Shown here one piece after another: positions 15,401-24,705 of a stretch of DNA of 40,617 bases. A program made the position numbers and the translations under genes. The stretch lies in contig JACQDF010000285.1 in NCBI GenBank assembly GCA_016201205.1, positions 1 through 40,617 of the forward strand. The letters run 5' to 3'. The DNA comes from Acidobacteriota bacterium (GTDB lineage: Bacteria > Acidobacteriota > Terriglobia > Bryobacterales > Bryobacteraceae). The stretch's first letter is position 1, and every line of letters starts with the position of its first letter. The notes beneath the pieces were generated by a model, which did not search any database, was not told the DNA's origin, and saw nothing but the letters and a program-made list of their open reading frames with translations.

Positions 15401-15818
15401 GGTGAGCGGACCGCTGGCGGAGGAAATCCGGCGTCTGGCAGCGGCGCAGCCGGACAAAATCAGTTATGCGGCCATCTCGCGGGCGTTTGGAACGCCGAAG
15501 CCGACGCTGGCCCACAGCTATCATCCGGAACTGCTAAACTTGCGGACGTTCCCCACCCTTATGGGGTACTCGAGCCGTATCATGGCGGAGAGCTGGGAAT
15601 CGAATTTGCTATACTACGCCGCCCTGGCGGATGAACTGCTGGTGCAGCCCGCGCAGCTCAACCTGCTGATCCCGGAGTGGACGCAGAAGACGGTCGAGCG
15701 GATTTTCGCGACCCATCTGGAAGATTGGCCGGCGCTGTTGCGCAGTCTGCGTGCGGTCGGCGACGACGCCCGGCGGGCGCGCAGAGGCAGTGTGGCAAAC
15801 GGCAAAGCTTTAGAGTAA
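12444..15818 (+). CDS. Large exported alpha-helical protein, unknown function
   Basis: 1124 residues. A Sec signal occupies residues 1-18 (MRKAAVLFFVVLAGVCLAQ). Residues about 25-110 look like TPR-type helix pairs (AARALLEKAVQDRPGDSGAA). The remaining roughly 1000 residues are mostly charged amphipathic helix with no motif I recognise. Cysteines are few (CESS, RGGCG, NYDC, SLCRLY, ALCRKA). It may be a lineage-specific scaffold or envelope protein. The stop is followed after 24 bases by the VWFA gene with SD GGGAGGA, so the two likely form an operon, and the closest known analogues are large hypothetical acidobacterial proteins beside VWFA genes. Confidence 0.75.
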   Translation: MRKAAVLFFVVLAGVCLAQRGGLPDQVRQMEAAGNAAEARALLEKAVQDRPGDSGAASAWAEFLDRYGDQGARAAYERLLPLVESDRARRAAVARRLVALDLMAADESSAKRHLEAYRAAGGSGLTLEARPAESSAQRTSTIDIPGPLRSFARMAALSPDLSPEELMPALARNVVTNGYQAASSSEALDQTEYLKLVVKYISQARELTKLAGESKVVTIAACESSQTGDLLRILGYRMRGGCGSEVVLETVNASRAFLTIDSGFPLAELEQALRTNRPFNYDCTPTKAPILYTADYWLSAREKQSGEFIDAFLGDPSLCRLYLGLSKLDAETAEDLRKALPVQRIKAFAHVLDFFGGMMQIRGGKTPVPGGARSAATWAEIVGAPPDQGAAFLEKLISRDDGWMASYFDSLARVSGPVQDYLTEPERLKRYYLALRGRITSPGPARPVFRSNTELMLLTARLRLDSNGKPHVPGGIEVWKNLFIQHPHGKYDGKLTKMASGWKEPDDLVEALFALCRKAVENEPLKIFMAISDINRRRAKPLEKETVDRLVRDYRAFGAQYPVFAEAPAISDKTIVQYLDLARASLQMKDQAFRADAAGGLQALVSLWQILVRQDGIPQADADGVLSNLLSGFTRIRGHRELFDAGRAGVQLLLKASNAPAGADPQDRLLDLLAGTANPQDPEAHRRLVQDMIQLLEAQRLPSLKLLFDLADHLEAMGKGEKLNTALVNRLQARISEIQVPRAAMSTVEKNSMAFGYWTERHIESQRKLNFRSLVERTGADAERLKDLRGALAPMLRDALVGLTYAHYAPPGAQILLTNPVFVRSHDFLGLQGSVQTWKSTEVFGTGWPSNAGGRLVGSLAGLPYALAEAEQNFLIPTREQALIWGDLVPQMILTAKVPRWWAVTPSQMHWVGLHMRQGESLMAEAIVDGQRRQQVMESLERRAPPARTRRIQQLLVSGNLKAAVEQTTPSELFLMAADLMAPDKQVSGPLAEEIRRLAAAQPDKISYAAISRAFGTPKPTLAHSYHPELLNLRTFPTLMGYSSRIMAESWESNLLYYAALADELLVQPAQLNLLIPEWTQKTVERIFATHLEDWPALLRSLRAVGDDARRARRGSVANGKALE
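15811..15817 (+). promoter_or_regulatory. Putative internal -10 element (TAGAGTA) before the VWFA gene
   Basis: TAGAGTA overlaps the last codons of the 1124-aa gene and lies 25 bases before the ATG at 15843. It is the second of three such heptamers near starts in this window. Confidence 0.35.
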
Positions 15819-15842
15819 AGTGCGGGAGGATAGGTCATTTCC

Positions 15843-16832
15843 ATGCGCAAGTACTGGCTTTGTGGGATGGTAGCCGGCCTGGCGGCTGGCGGCGCCTGGT
15901 TGCACGCGCAAGAACCTACGCGTCCGACGTTCCGTGTCAAAGTGGACATGGTCGTCCTCAGCTTCACAGTGACCGACAGCAAGGGACGCTACATTAACGG
16001 TCTGAAGCCGGCCGACTTCCGGATCCTGGAAGACGGCATCGTGCAGAAGATGAACACGTTCGCGGAAGGGAACAAGACGCCGGTGCAGATGCTGGAAGAC
16101 GGCACGCTCCGGCCGCTGGTGGTGAATGCGCAAGAGCGCGACCGGGGGCCGACAGCGGACGCCTTTGTGGGCACGAACGTGTTCGTGCTGTTCGACACCA
16201 GCAACTACATGTACCGCGGATTTGTGTACGCCTCGGACGCGATTGCGGATTTCATCCGCGGGCTGGACCGGGCGGACTCGGTGGCGGTGTACACGTTCAG
16301 CCGGAACCTGTCGCGGGCGGCGTTGCTGGTGAAGGATCACAACGATGCCATCATGGGGTTGAGGAAGGCGGTCGCCGGCGATGACGCGGCATTGTACAAC
16401 TCCCTGCTGCTGACGCTGCGGGACGCAGCCAAGGTGCCTGGACGCAAAGTCGTGATTGTGTTCTCCAACGGCCCGGACAACGCCAGCATGGTTGCGCCGG
16501 ACGACGTGCGGGCGGTGGCCGAAGACGAGGGAATCCCGATTTACGTGATCTCGACCAGCGATGTCGGCAGAGACCCGATCTCTGCGAGCGTCTTCCGGCG
16601 TATCTCCTCGCGCACGGGCGGCCAGGTCTACTTTGCCAAGACGTGGCAGAAGCAGGTGGAGGCATTCGAGTCGATCCGCGAATCGCTCGGCAACTCGTAC
16701 ACGGTGACCTACTATCCGGCGCCGAATCCGAACGAGGGCTTCCGCAAGATTGCGGTCGAGATCGTTTCGGATGTGGGCAGGAAACTCCGGGTGAGGGCGC
16801 GGCCGGGGTACCGCCCGCACGCGGGATTTTAG
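15843..16832 (+). CDS. VWFA-related acidobacterial domain protein, exported
   Basis: A 329-residue protein with a signal peptide (CGMVAGLAAGGAWLHAQ), then the N-terminal pattern of acidobacterial VWFA proteins: FRVKVDMVVLSFTVTDSKGR, GLKPADFRILEDG. The von Willebrand A domain begins at about 110 with FVLFDTSNYMYRG. The MIDAS motif D-x-S-x-S here reads D118-T-S-N-Y122, so the last serine is replaced by tyrosine, which may weaken metal binding. Later motifs are KVVIVFSNGPDN and PIYVISTS. It is probably periplasmic and involved in protein-protein contact. It lies 24 bases after the 1124-residue exported protein. Confidence 0.85.
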   Translation: MRKYWLCGMVAGLAAGGAWLHAQEPTRPTFRVKVDMVVLSFTVTDSKGRYINGLKPADFRILEDGIVQKMNTFAEGNKTPVQMLEDGTLRPLVVNAQERDRGPTADAFVGTNVFVLFDTSNYMYRGFVYASDAIADFIRGLDRADSVAVYTFSRNLSRAALLVKDHNDAIMGLRKAVAGDDAALYNSLLLTLRDAAKVPGRKVVIVFSNGPDNASMVAPDDVRAVAEDEGIPIYVISTSDVGRDPISASVFRRISSRTGGQVYFAKTWQKQVEAFESIRESLGNSYTVTYYPAPNPNEGFRKIAVEIVSDVGRKLRVRARPGYRPHAGF

Positions 16833-16893
16833 GCTGAAAGCCCACCCCACAAGTGCTGGGTGCAAGCAGTAGCTAGACTGTGTAATTTCACTT

Positions 16894-18081
16894 GTGAACC
16901 GCTTGTCCGCCTGGATTCCCGCTTTGTCGATGACGCTGGTGTCGCTGATCAGCTACGTGGACCGCAACACCCTGGCGTTGCTGGCGCCGTCCATCCTGAA
17001 AGAAACCCGTTTGAACGCGGAACAGTACGGATGGATCATCTCCGCGTTCTCGGTCGCTTACATGATCGGAAACCCGGTGTGGGGGCTGTGGCTGGACCGG
17101 ATGGGAATCGCCAGGGGCATGGCGGCGGCGGTGATTTGTTGGACGCTGGCATCGGTGTCGCATTCCTTTGCCGGCGGATTCTGGAGCTTTGCTGCCGCCA
17201 GGGCGTCCTTGGGCTTCGGGGAAGGCGCGACGTTTCCGGGAGGGCTGCGGACCGTGATGCAGACTCTGCCGGCCTCCTGGAGGTCGCGAGGCATCGCGCT
17301 GGCCTATAGCGGCGGATCGCTTGGCGCCGTGATGACGCCGATCATCATCACGCCGGTTGCGGAAGCGTGGGGATGGCGTGGCGCATTCTGGTTTACGGGG
17401 CTGGTTGGGGCCGCGTGGCTGGCATGCTGGTTCTTTGTCAGCAGGCGGGCCGACATCCGGAGTCGCCAGGTCCGTGGAGAGGGAACGCTGTCGCATCCCA
17501 GCTTCACCGATCCGAGGTTGTGGAGCTTCATGGCGGCGTATGCGCTGGGCGGGCTGCCACTGGCGTTTGTGCTGTACAATGCATCGCTCTACCTGGGGCA
17601 GCAGATGGGCTTGCCGCAGCGTACGATCGGCGCCTTGCTGTGGATTCCGCCGCTGGGCTGGGAAGTGGGGTACTTCTTCTGGGGCTGGCAAGCGGACCGG
17701 AATGGCCTGCGGTCTGGCGCGCCGTTGAAGGCGTTTCACGGCTTTTTCCTTGCGCTGACGCTGCTGAGCCTGCCGCTGGCGCTGGCGGCCTCGACCAAGC
17801 TCGTTGCCGTGCTGATGGCGATGCTGTTTTTTGCCATGTTTGTGGCGGCCGGCTTTGTCATTCTGAGCGTGGCGTACGCGACCAACACGTATTCGAGCGA
17901 GCACGCCGGATTCCTGGCGGGGCTCGGCGCCGGGTCGTGGTCGGCGGTGGTTGCTTTGGCGATGCCGGTGTTCGGGCGGTTGTTCGACGGGCGCAATTAC
18001 GACGCCGCATTTTCTCTGGCGGCCGCCTTTCCGGTGTTGGGATGGGCGGCGTGGTGCGCGTTGAGCCGCGTCAGAAAATAA
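16894..18081 (+). CDS. MFS transporter of the anion:cation symporter (ACS) type
   Basis: A 395-residue major facilitator with about 12 hydrophobic segments in two halves. TM1 contains SYVDRNTLALLAPSI, the loop 2-3 motif is LWLDRMGIARG, and TM4-5 contains RASLGFGEGATFPGGLRTV, the pattern of ACS transporters for hexuronates, sialic acids and other organic anions. The start is GTG at 16894; TAGACT at 16874-16879 could be its -10 box. It converges with the TonB receptor gene and the two stops overlap by 11 bases. Given the sugar-acid dehydratases nearby, a sugar-acid substrate is plausible but not shown. Confidence 0.85.
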   Translation: MNRLSAWIPALSMTLVSLISYVDRNTLALLAPSILKETRLNAEQYGWIISAFSVAYMIGNPVWGLWLDRMGIARGMAAAVICWTLASVSHSFAGGFWSFAAARASLGFGEGATFPGGLRTVMQTLPASWRSRGIALAYSGGSLGAVMTPIIITPVAEAWGWRGAFWFTGLVGAAWLACWFFVSRRADIRSRQVRGEGTLSHPSFTDPRLWSFMAAYALGGLPLAFVLYNASLYLGQQMGLPQRTIGALLWIPPLGWEVGYFFWGWQADRNGLRSGAPLKAFHGFFLALTLLSLPLALAASTKLVAVLMAMLFFAMFVAAGFVILSVAYATNTYSSEHAGFLAGLGAGSWSAVVALAMPVFGRLFDGRNYDAAFSLAAAFPVLGWAAWCALSRVRK

Positions 18082-21000
18082 TCTTCACAGCAAGCTGCAC
18101 CTGGCGCGGGAAGTTGGCGCTGCCCTGTGCCACGGTGGCTTTGATGATGCTGCCGAAGTTGGAGTCATCCGGATTGTTGTTGAACTGAGCGGCCTGGAAC
18201 CAGAACGTGTTGAAGAAGTTGAACGCTTCGCCGCGGAACTGGACGCTCCACCGCTCGGTGATGCGGGTGGTCTTGTTGATGGAGAGATCCATCTGCGGGA
18301 CCGAATGCAGGCGCAGGCGCCCGTCGCGCAAGGGGGTCTGGCGCGGGGCATAGCGCGGCTGGATAAGGAAGTTGTAGGTGGAAAGATCCGAGCCGCAGCC
18401 ATAGCTGACCGAGTACGGCTGCGCCGTGATCGTGCCGTCGGAGTTATAGCGAGCCACGCACGGCCGAATGCCGCGGACTTGCGGTGACGACCAATCGATG
18501 TTGCCGATCTTCGCCTCCCGCAGGTACTGGACTCCGCCAGGCAGATCCCACGGGCGGCCGGAGCTGTACTGGAAAATGGCGGTATTCTGCCAGCCGCTAA
18601 AGACGCGGCTCCAGACCGGGTGGGTCGTATTGAGGAACTTGCGGCCGCGTCCGAATGGCAACTCCCAGACGGCGCCCATTTTGACCACGTGCGGCCGGTC
18701 GACATTGTAGAGCCCGCGTTGGACGACGTAGGCAGGGGCGTCGTTCCAGCCCCACTGCTCGACGGTCTTGGAGAGCGTGTAGGCGGCCGAGATATTCAGG
18801 CCGCCGCGCCCGCGCAACTGGTAGGTGACCTGGAGGCTGTTGTACCAGAGCCTGCCATCGTTACGGCCACGCTGGGTAATGCCGCCGAAGCCCGGGAAGG
18901 GGCGCTGGAGACCGAAGCGGCCAGTGGTGGGGCTGCTGCCAAGCCCGGTGCCGGCCCACGGTGCGAGGTTGTAGAAGGGGTTCGGCAGGAGAGCATCGCA
19001 GAAGTTCGGGTTGCCGCCTTCCAGCGGATTACACTGCTTGCGGAAAGCAAGGCTCGGCTCGTTATAGTCCCAGTTGGTCTCAAGCTTATAGGTGCGGTTG
19101 GCGACATAGGACACGTCGACACTCGATGAATAGGGCAGCTCGCGCTGGAAGCCGAGGGAGAACTGGTGCACGTAGGGAACTTTGAAGGTCGGGTCAAAGA
19201 AGCTGAAACCGCGGCCGAGGAAAGTGAGGGCGCCCTGCGATGCGCCTGGCGGGATTCCAACGCCGTCCGGGAAGGGATTCGAGAGCAGGGTAGCAATGGG
19301 AGTCCGGCTCCCATTGAGGGAGGTGATGATCGGCGTCGATTGATCGAACCCGTTGAATTGCAGGTAATCGTTGTTGGGGTTGAAGTAGTAGCGGCCGATT
19401 CCGCCCCGCAGAACGGTCTTCATGTTGAGCTGGTAGGCGAAGCCGGCGCGAGGCTGGATGGTCGTGATATCCAGGTTGGACGCGCGCCGGGGCACGCCAT
19501 TCACGTCGGCGAACAGGAGGCTTCCTCTGACAGTGGGGAATCCGGAGAACTGAGTGCGATCGATCAGCTTGTCAGCCGGGTTGGTGATGGCCGGATCAAA
19601 GGACCGGTTGAGACGGTCGTAGCGTTCAAAGGGAGACGTGTTAAAGTCGATGCGGATGCCGAGGTTCAGGGTGAGCTTTCGCGTCAGTTTCCAATCGTCC
19701 TGGATGTAGGGCGCCACGTAGGTCTGCACAGTGGAAGGATTGAGATTGTAGTCGATGCCGCCGCCGTTGGGTGTGCCGAGCAGGAAGGAAGCGATCGAAT
19801 TGCCGCTCAATGCATCGCCGCGGTTGAATTCGCGCTGAGTCCAGCCGCGGTCGGCGGTGAGCCGGAACGGATTCCCCGGGCGGTGCTGGTTATAGACGAT
19901 GAGGCGGTAGTCGACTCCGGTCTTGATGGTGTGGCTGCCGTTGATCCAGGTGATGGTGGGGTGGATCGCAAAGCCATTGGTGTAGTTGAAACTGAAGTAA
20001 CGGCCGAGAGAAATGTACTGGCTGAACTCGTAACGGCCGAACCAGTCGGGGAGGGGGAGTTGGTTGATCAGGGAAGCGGGGAAGCCGAGTTGCGTTGGGC
20101 TGAAGCCTTTATTCCCGTCGCCGCGTGAGCCCTCGACATAGCGGTTCCAGGAGGCACGGAGATTGGCGATGAAGGTGGGGCGGAGCGTGCCCACCCAGTC
20201 CAAGACATAAGCGTCGTTGACGCGCTTGAGAGGCAGTTGCCCGTCCTGGCCGGGGCCTGGAACAGCGTTCGTGGGACGGATTTCCGTTCTGTCGTTGCTG
20301 GCATGGCGGAAGAAGACAGTGGTGCCGCTGGCCGAAGTTCTGGTCGATCTTGACCACCAGGTTGTAAAAGTCGTCTTTATCCAGGTTCTCGCCGCCAGGG
20401 AGAAAGAGGTTCTGCTGGGAATAGAAAGCGGCGCCGGGAGTGGTGGTATTCGGCTTGGGCATGAAAGAGAGGATGTTCCTGGCAACGGGGTGAATGCGGT
20501 TGGCGGGGATGCGATTGCCGGGGAAGGCGTCGCGAGTCCAGGTGCCGCTGACGTCGCGGCCGGTAGCGGGATCATAGATGGTGATCAGGCGGTTTTGCTG
20601 GTCGACGAGCCTGGTGAAATCCCCGCTGATGAACTCGGGGGCCGGGACGCTGAGATTCAGCGGGGTGGGGGTTCCTTCGCGATAGCCTTCATAATTCACG
20701 AAGAAGAAGCTGCGATTCCTGCCGTTGTAGATCTTGGGGAGGATGATGGGCCCGCCAATCGCGCCGCCGTACTGATCCAGGAAATGATCTACTTTCTCGA
20801 CGCCGCGGGCGTTGTTCTGGAAGCTGTTGGCATCCCAGGCGTTGCGGCGGGCGAACTCGTAGAGCGTTCCGTGGAAGCTGTTGGCGCCTCCTTTGAGAGA
20901 GACGTTCACGATGCCGCCCGACGTTTTTCCGTACTGCGCGTCGTAGGAGTTGGTCTGGATCTTAAACTCCTCGACCGAGTCCACCGGCGGCACATAGGCG

Positions 21001-21608
21001 ATATTGTTGCCGCCCGCCTGGGCGTTGTTGGGGGCGCCGTCCAGCAGGAATTCGTTGTTGCGGTTCCAGCCCCCGTTGATGTTCCAGTCCGCGATGGCGC
21101 CGTTGTCGAACGGACGCTGGTAAATGATATTGCCGTTGAAGTTCACGCCGGCTGAGAGGATGGCGAGCATGAAGGGATTGCGCGCATTGAGGGGGAACTC
21201 GCGGACGCGCTGTGAGTCGATGACCTGGCCGCGGTCGGATTTCGCTGTTTCCAGCAGTGGCGTCTCCGCGATCACGGTGATCGACTCAGTGACCTGGCCC
21301 AGCTCGAGCTGGATGTTGATGCCGGCTGTCTGGCCGACGTTGAGCGTGAGCCCTTCCCGCGTGTACTTCTTGAAGCCCGGCGCCTCGACGAGGATGCTGT
21401 AGCTGCCCGGCGACAGGAAGGGGACGGTGTAGTTGCCCTGGTTGTCGGTAACGCTGGAAGCCACCTGATTGGTGTTGATGTTTCTCACCTGGACGGCGAT
21501 GTTTGGAACAGCGGCGCCCGATTGGTCAGTGACATGCCCGGTGATGGTGGCGCGGAATTCCTGCCCCGGCAGCAGAGCCGCGAAAAGCGTGAAAAGGATC
21601 AGACGCAT
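18071..21608 (-). pseudogene. TonB-dependent receptor with carboxypeptidase-regulatory-like domain, frameshifted
   Basis: Two overlapping minus-strand frames make one receptor of about 1170 residues. The first (from ATG at 21608) has a signal peptide (MRLILFTLFAALLPGQ), a CarboxypepD_reg-like domain (TGHVTDQSGAAVPNIAVQV), the plug domain (DAQYGKTSGGIVNVSLKGG), and reads correctly to KIDQNFG. The second frame continues VFFRHASNDRTEI and the beta barrel to the C-terminus QVQLAVKIIF, ending in phenylalanine as outer-membrane proteins do. The switch is at about 20320-20330 and needs removal of one extra base. It could be a real pseudogene or a sequencing error. A minus-strand TATACT at 21642-21647 is a likely -10 box. 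Substrate unknown. Confidence 0.85.
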
Positions 21609-21699
21609 GACGCTGCCCCCCTAAAGGATTTCGATGCAGCCAGTATATACCGGTTTTTTCGGCGGAGTTTCAAACCGGCCGGTGACATGTGACATGCGA

Positions 21700-21705
21700 T
21701 ACAAT
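21700..21705 (+). promoter_or_regulatory. Putative -10 element (TACAAT) of the ThuA gene
   Basis: TACAAT ends 8 bases before the ATG at 21714, so the message would start within about one or two bases of the start codon. Confidence 0.45.
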
Positions 21706-21713
21706 CGCGCTCG

Positions 21714-22553
21714 ATGACACCTTCCCGACGCTCCTTTATCACCGCGCTGGCCGGCGGCGCCCTCGTCTCGCGCGCCGGCTTTTCCGCCTCCACAGCGGTC
21801 GCCTTTGCTCTGATCGGCGATCGCTACCACAACTCCGACTACATTCGCACCGGCCTGAATCGCACGATCGCCAAAGAACTTGGTGTATCGATCGACTTCT
21901 GCGATGAGACCAGGATGCTCACTGCCGAGACATTGAGCCGCTACAAGCTGCTGGTGATCCTTCGTGACGGCATGATCTGGCCTGACGGCTACCCGGACGA
22001 AAGCACGAATGCCGGTTGGGTCGCCACCGGGAGGCCCAAGCTCATCTCGGATCCACCCGTGCCGGCCGCCCAGGCGAAGCCGCAGTTCTGGATGAAGCCG
22101 GAGCAAGGGAAGGCGGTGCGCCAATTCGTCGAAAACGGCGGCGCAGCGCTGTTTCTGCACAATGTCACTCACGTCGGACTCACTGACCCCGACTTCCGGC
22201 ACGTGCTGGGGGCTTCCTACGCCGGCCACCCGCCCATCCGCACCTTCAAGGTGCGGGTGAAGAATCCGAACCATCCCATCACCAAGGGAGTCCGTGATTT
22301 CATCGTCACCGACGAACAGCACTACATGGAGTACGACAAGGACCCCAAGCACATTTTTCTGGAGACGGTGAACGAAGACGGGCTGGCCTTTGGAAAGCTT
22401 GGCACGACAGCGCCAGCAGGCTGGGCTTATGACTACGGGAAAGGCCGCCTCTGCTACCTTTCGCCCGGTCACCTGCTCACGGTCTTATGGAATCCCGAGT
22501 ACGTCAAGTTGCAGCAGAACGCGGTTCGCTGGCTGATGAGGCAAAGCTCGTGA
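21714..22553 (+). CDS. Tat-exported ThuA-like domain protein
   Basis: 279 residues. The N-terminus PSRRSFITALAGGALVSRAG is a twin-arginine signal. The rest is a ThuA-like class I amidotransferase-type fold: AFALIGDRYHNSDYI at the start, KAVRQFVENGGAALFLH, KNPNHPITKGVRDFIVTDEQHYMEY, and the C-terminal GKGRLCYLSPGH. Such proteins are common in Planctomycetes and Acidobacteria near sugar-degradation genes; the catalytic role is not established. It starts almost directly at its promoter and ends 9 bases before the PBP4-type gene, so they may be co-transcribed. Confidence 0.85.
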   Translation: MTPSRRSFITALAGGALVSRAGFSASTAVAFALIGDRYHNSDYIRTGLNRTIAKELGVSIDFCDETRMLTAETLSRYKLLVILRDGMIWPDGYPDESTNAGWVATGRPKLISDPPVPAAQAKPQFWMKPEQGKAVRQFVENGGAALFLHNVTHVGLTDPDFRHVLGASYAGHPPIRTFKVRVKNPNHPITKGVRDFIVTDEQHYMEYDKDPKHIFLETVNEDGLAFGKLGTTAPAGWAYDYGKGRLCYLSPGHLLTVLWNPEYVKLQQNAVRWLMRQSS

Positions 22554-22562
22554 TGGCGCTCG

Positions 22563-24113
22563 ATGCGGCCTGAACACGCGCGGAAGGGAGATCGGCAAGT
22601 GGCGGGCCTGGCAAGAAGGCGGATCGCTGTTTTCCTGCTGGCGGCGTTTTGGCTGGAAGGCGCCGCGACGGCCGCCGCGCCCAAGCGCCCCCGGATCACC
22701 CTAAAACGCCGCATGGACCTGCTGCTGGCCGGCGAAGCGGCGAAAAGCGCGCGCTGGGGAATCCGGGTGGTGAGCCTGGGAACCGGCGCCGTTGTGTACG
22801 AGAAGAACGCCGGCGAGCACTTCGCGCCGGCCTCGAACGCGAAGCTGTTTTCGACAGCGCTGGCCCTCGAGCGGCTCGGCCCGGATCATCGCTTTCACAC
22901 CACCATCGTCGCCGCCGGATCGCCGGATGCGCGGGGACGCCTCGAGGGAGACCTGAGGCTGGTCGGCGGTGGCGACCCGACGCTTTCCGGCCGCGCCTAC
23001 CCTTATCAAAAAGACGCCGAGCCCGCGGATCCCGCTGAGCCCATCGAACAACTTGCCGAGCAGGTGCTTCGCAAAGGCGTGCGCATCATCGCCGGCGACA
23101 TCATCGGCGATGACCGGCTGTTTTTGTGGGCGCCCTATCCGGAAGGCTGGACGATCGATGATTCCATCTGGGAGTACGGGGCGCCGGTAAGCGCGCTGGT
23201 GTTCAACGACAATGCGTTCACGCTCAGCCTGCGGCCGGCTGCCGAGCCGCAGGAGCCGGCGATCGTGTCTTTGAACCCGCCGTTTGCTCCGGTGTGGATC
23301 GACAATCGCGTACTGACGGTGGCCAATAGCGGAAGCCAGGTGCATCTGGACCGCGCCGCGGGCACCCGGCAGATTCGCGTCTACGGGACGATCGGGATGA
23401 AAAGGGGCGCCATCCGGCAACTGCTGGCGGTGGATGATCCGGCTCTGTACGCGGCGCTGGCGTTGTATGACGCGCTGACGCGGCGAGGCGTTCAGGTGCA
23501 AGGAGGCGTGACCGCGCTGCATCGCTGGAACGCGGCTGAAGAATTCCATAGCGGCGGCGTCGAGCTGGCCCGGCGGACCTCACCGCCGCTGCTCGAGATT
23601 GCCCGGGTCGTCAATAAGGTGAGCCAGAATCTGCACGCCGAGATTCTGCTGCGGGAGGCCGCCCGCGTCCGGCGCGGCGAAGCGTCGCGCGAGGCGGGAT
23701 TGAAGGAGCTGTCGCAGTTTCTGGACCAGATCGGGGTGCCGGCCAAGGCGTATCACTTCGAAGACGCCTCGGGGCTGTCGCGGCGGACGCTGGTCTCCCC
23801 GGCTGCGGTCACGGCTCTGCTGCTGTACATGCATGGCCGCAAGGACAGCGAGGCGTGGGAGAGCCTTCTGCCGGTGGGGGGTGAAGATGGAACGCTGGCG
23901 GCCCGGTTCGACAAATCGCCGGGAGCAACGGGGATTCACGCCAAGACGGGGACGCTGGCGACCGCAAACGCTCTTTCCGGTTATCTGACAACAGGTGGCG
24001 GCGTCCGGCTGGCGTTCTCCATCCTCGCCAACAACCATACCGTGCCGTCCCCCGAGATCCGCAAGGTGATTGATAGAATCGGATTAGCACTGCTCGATTG
24101 GGAAGGAAAGTAG
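22563..24113 (+). CDS. dacB: D-alanyl-D-alanine carboxypeptidase/endopeptidase (PBP4, peptidase S13)
   Basis: A 516-residue penicillin-binding protein of class C. A hydrophobic export segment occupies about residues 21-38 (IAVFLLAAFWLEGAATAAA). The active-site SxxK is S91-N-A-K94 in PASNAKLFSTALALERLG, SxN is S354-Q-N356 in NKVSQNLHAE, and KTG is K461-T-G463 in HAKTGTLATANALSGY. It trims peptide side chains of peptidoglycan in the periplasm. Length fits the family. The next gene begins one base after the stop. An upstream ATG at 22563 is used; the N-terminal about 20 residues before the hydrophobic stretch are basic and may be shorter in vivo. Confidence 0.92.
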   Translation: MRPEHARKGDRQVAGLARRRIAVFLLAAFWLEGAATAAAPKRPRITLKRRMDLLLAGEAAKSARWGIRVVSLGTGAVVYEKNAGEHFAPASNAKLFSTALALERLGPDHRFHTTIVAAGSPDARGRLEGDLRLVGGGDPTLSGRAYPYQKDAEPADPAEPIEQLAEQVLRKGVRIIAGDIIGDDRLFLWAPYPEGWTIDDSIWEYGAPVSALVFNDNAFTLSLRPAAEPQEPAIVSLNPPFAPVWIDNRVLTVANSGSQVHLDRAAGTRQIRVYGTIGMKRGAIRQLLAVDDPALYAALALYDALTRRGVQVQGGVTALHRWNAAEEFHSGGVELARRTSPPLLEIARVVNKVSQNLHAEILLREAARVRRGEASREAGLKELSQFLDQIGVPAKAYHFEDASGLSRRTLVSPAAVTALLLYMHGRKDSEAWESLLPVGGEDGTLAARFDKSPGATGIHAKTGTLATANALSGYLTTGGGVRLAFSILANNHTVPSPEIRKVIDRIGLALLDWEGK

Positions 24114-24114
24114 A

Positions 24115-24342
24115 ATGCCGATCTTTGAATACAAATGCAACGACTGCGGAACCGGGTTTGAGAAGCTGGTGCGGCGGGCGGCCGACTCAGCCGAAGTCTT
24201 CTGCCCGAGCTGCGCGTCCAAGCATCTGACGCAACAGCTCTCCACCTTTGCCGCGCATGCCAGCGGCGGGCCGGCGCGCGCGCCAATGCCGCAATGTCCC
24301 GGCGGCATGTGCCGTACGCCGGAGATTTGCGGGCGGAATTGA
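24115..24342 (+). CDS. FmdB-family zinc-ribbon protein
   Basis: A 75-residue protein beginning MPIFEYKCNDCGTGFEKLV with C8/C11 and C30/C33 (FCPSCAS) as the zinc ribbon of the FmdB/CxxC_CXXC_SSSS family. A glycine/proline-rich tail has two more cysteines (MPQCPGGMC) that are unusual. The family is a putative regulatory or nucleic-acid-binding group of unknown exact role. It is tightly packed between dacB (1 base) and the next small gene (ATG directly after its stop), so the three form an operon. SD GGAAGGAA is present. Confidence 0.85.
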   Translation: MPIFEYKCNDCGTGFEKLVRRAADSAEVFCPSCASKHLTQQLSTFAAHASGGPARAPMPQCPGGMCRTPEICGRN

Positions 24343-24615
24343 ATGGACGAGCGTGACTTCTTCGTGGAGTCCCGCGCCACTCGCCCCTGCGAGCTGGTCT
24401 GCCTGTTCTGCAAGGCGAAGGATACCTACGAATTAGCCTGGGTTGTGCGGAAGAAGAAAAACGCCCCCCCACCCAGGGCCGACGAACGCGACCGGGCCAA
24501 GTTCCTCAAACTACAGAGCTACATGGTGCTGGCGCAGGACAAGGTGGCCTGCAAGAACCCTCGCTGCCGCAAGTCGTTCGACATCTCCGGCACCAAGACG
24601 GTGGCGTTCTTGTAG
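24343..24615 (+). CDS. Small cysteine-rich (zinc-ribbon-like) protein, unknown function
   Basis: A 90-residue protein with C16, C20-x-x-C23 (CELVCLFC) and a second cluster C70-x4-C75 (ACKNPRCRKSF), spaced by a basic helix (VRKKKNAPPPRADERDRAKFLKL). The pattern suggests a zinc-binding fold, possibly nucleic-acid binding. I do not recognise a named family. The ATG follows immediately after the FmdB stop, so expression is coupled. The similar Zn-ribbon style of the neighbour suggests a shared role. Confidence 0.7.
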   Translation: MDERDFFVESRATRPCELVCLFCKAKDTYELAWVVRKKKNAPPPRADERDRAKFLKLQSYMVLAQDKVACKNPRCRKSFDISGTKTVAFL

Positions 24616-24705
24616 CGGAATCCTCGCCGGAGTAAGGGGTTTAGCGGAGGGAGGCCCCCAGGATTCCTCTTAGGGCGTGTCACGGAATAACCGCTTGCTG
24701 ACGCG

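Noticed and set aside
24617..24667. Inverted repeat GGAATCCT / AGGATTCC after the small zinc-ribbon gene as a terminator
   Set aside because: The arms are 35 bases apart and no T-run follows, so a rho-independent terminator is not supported.
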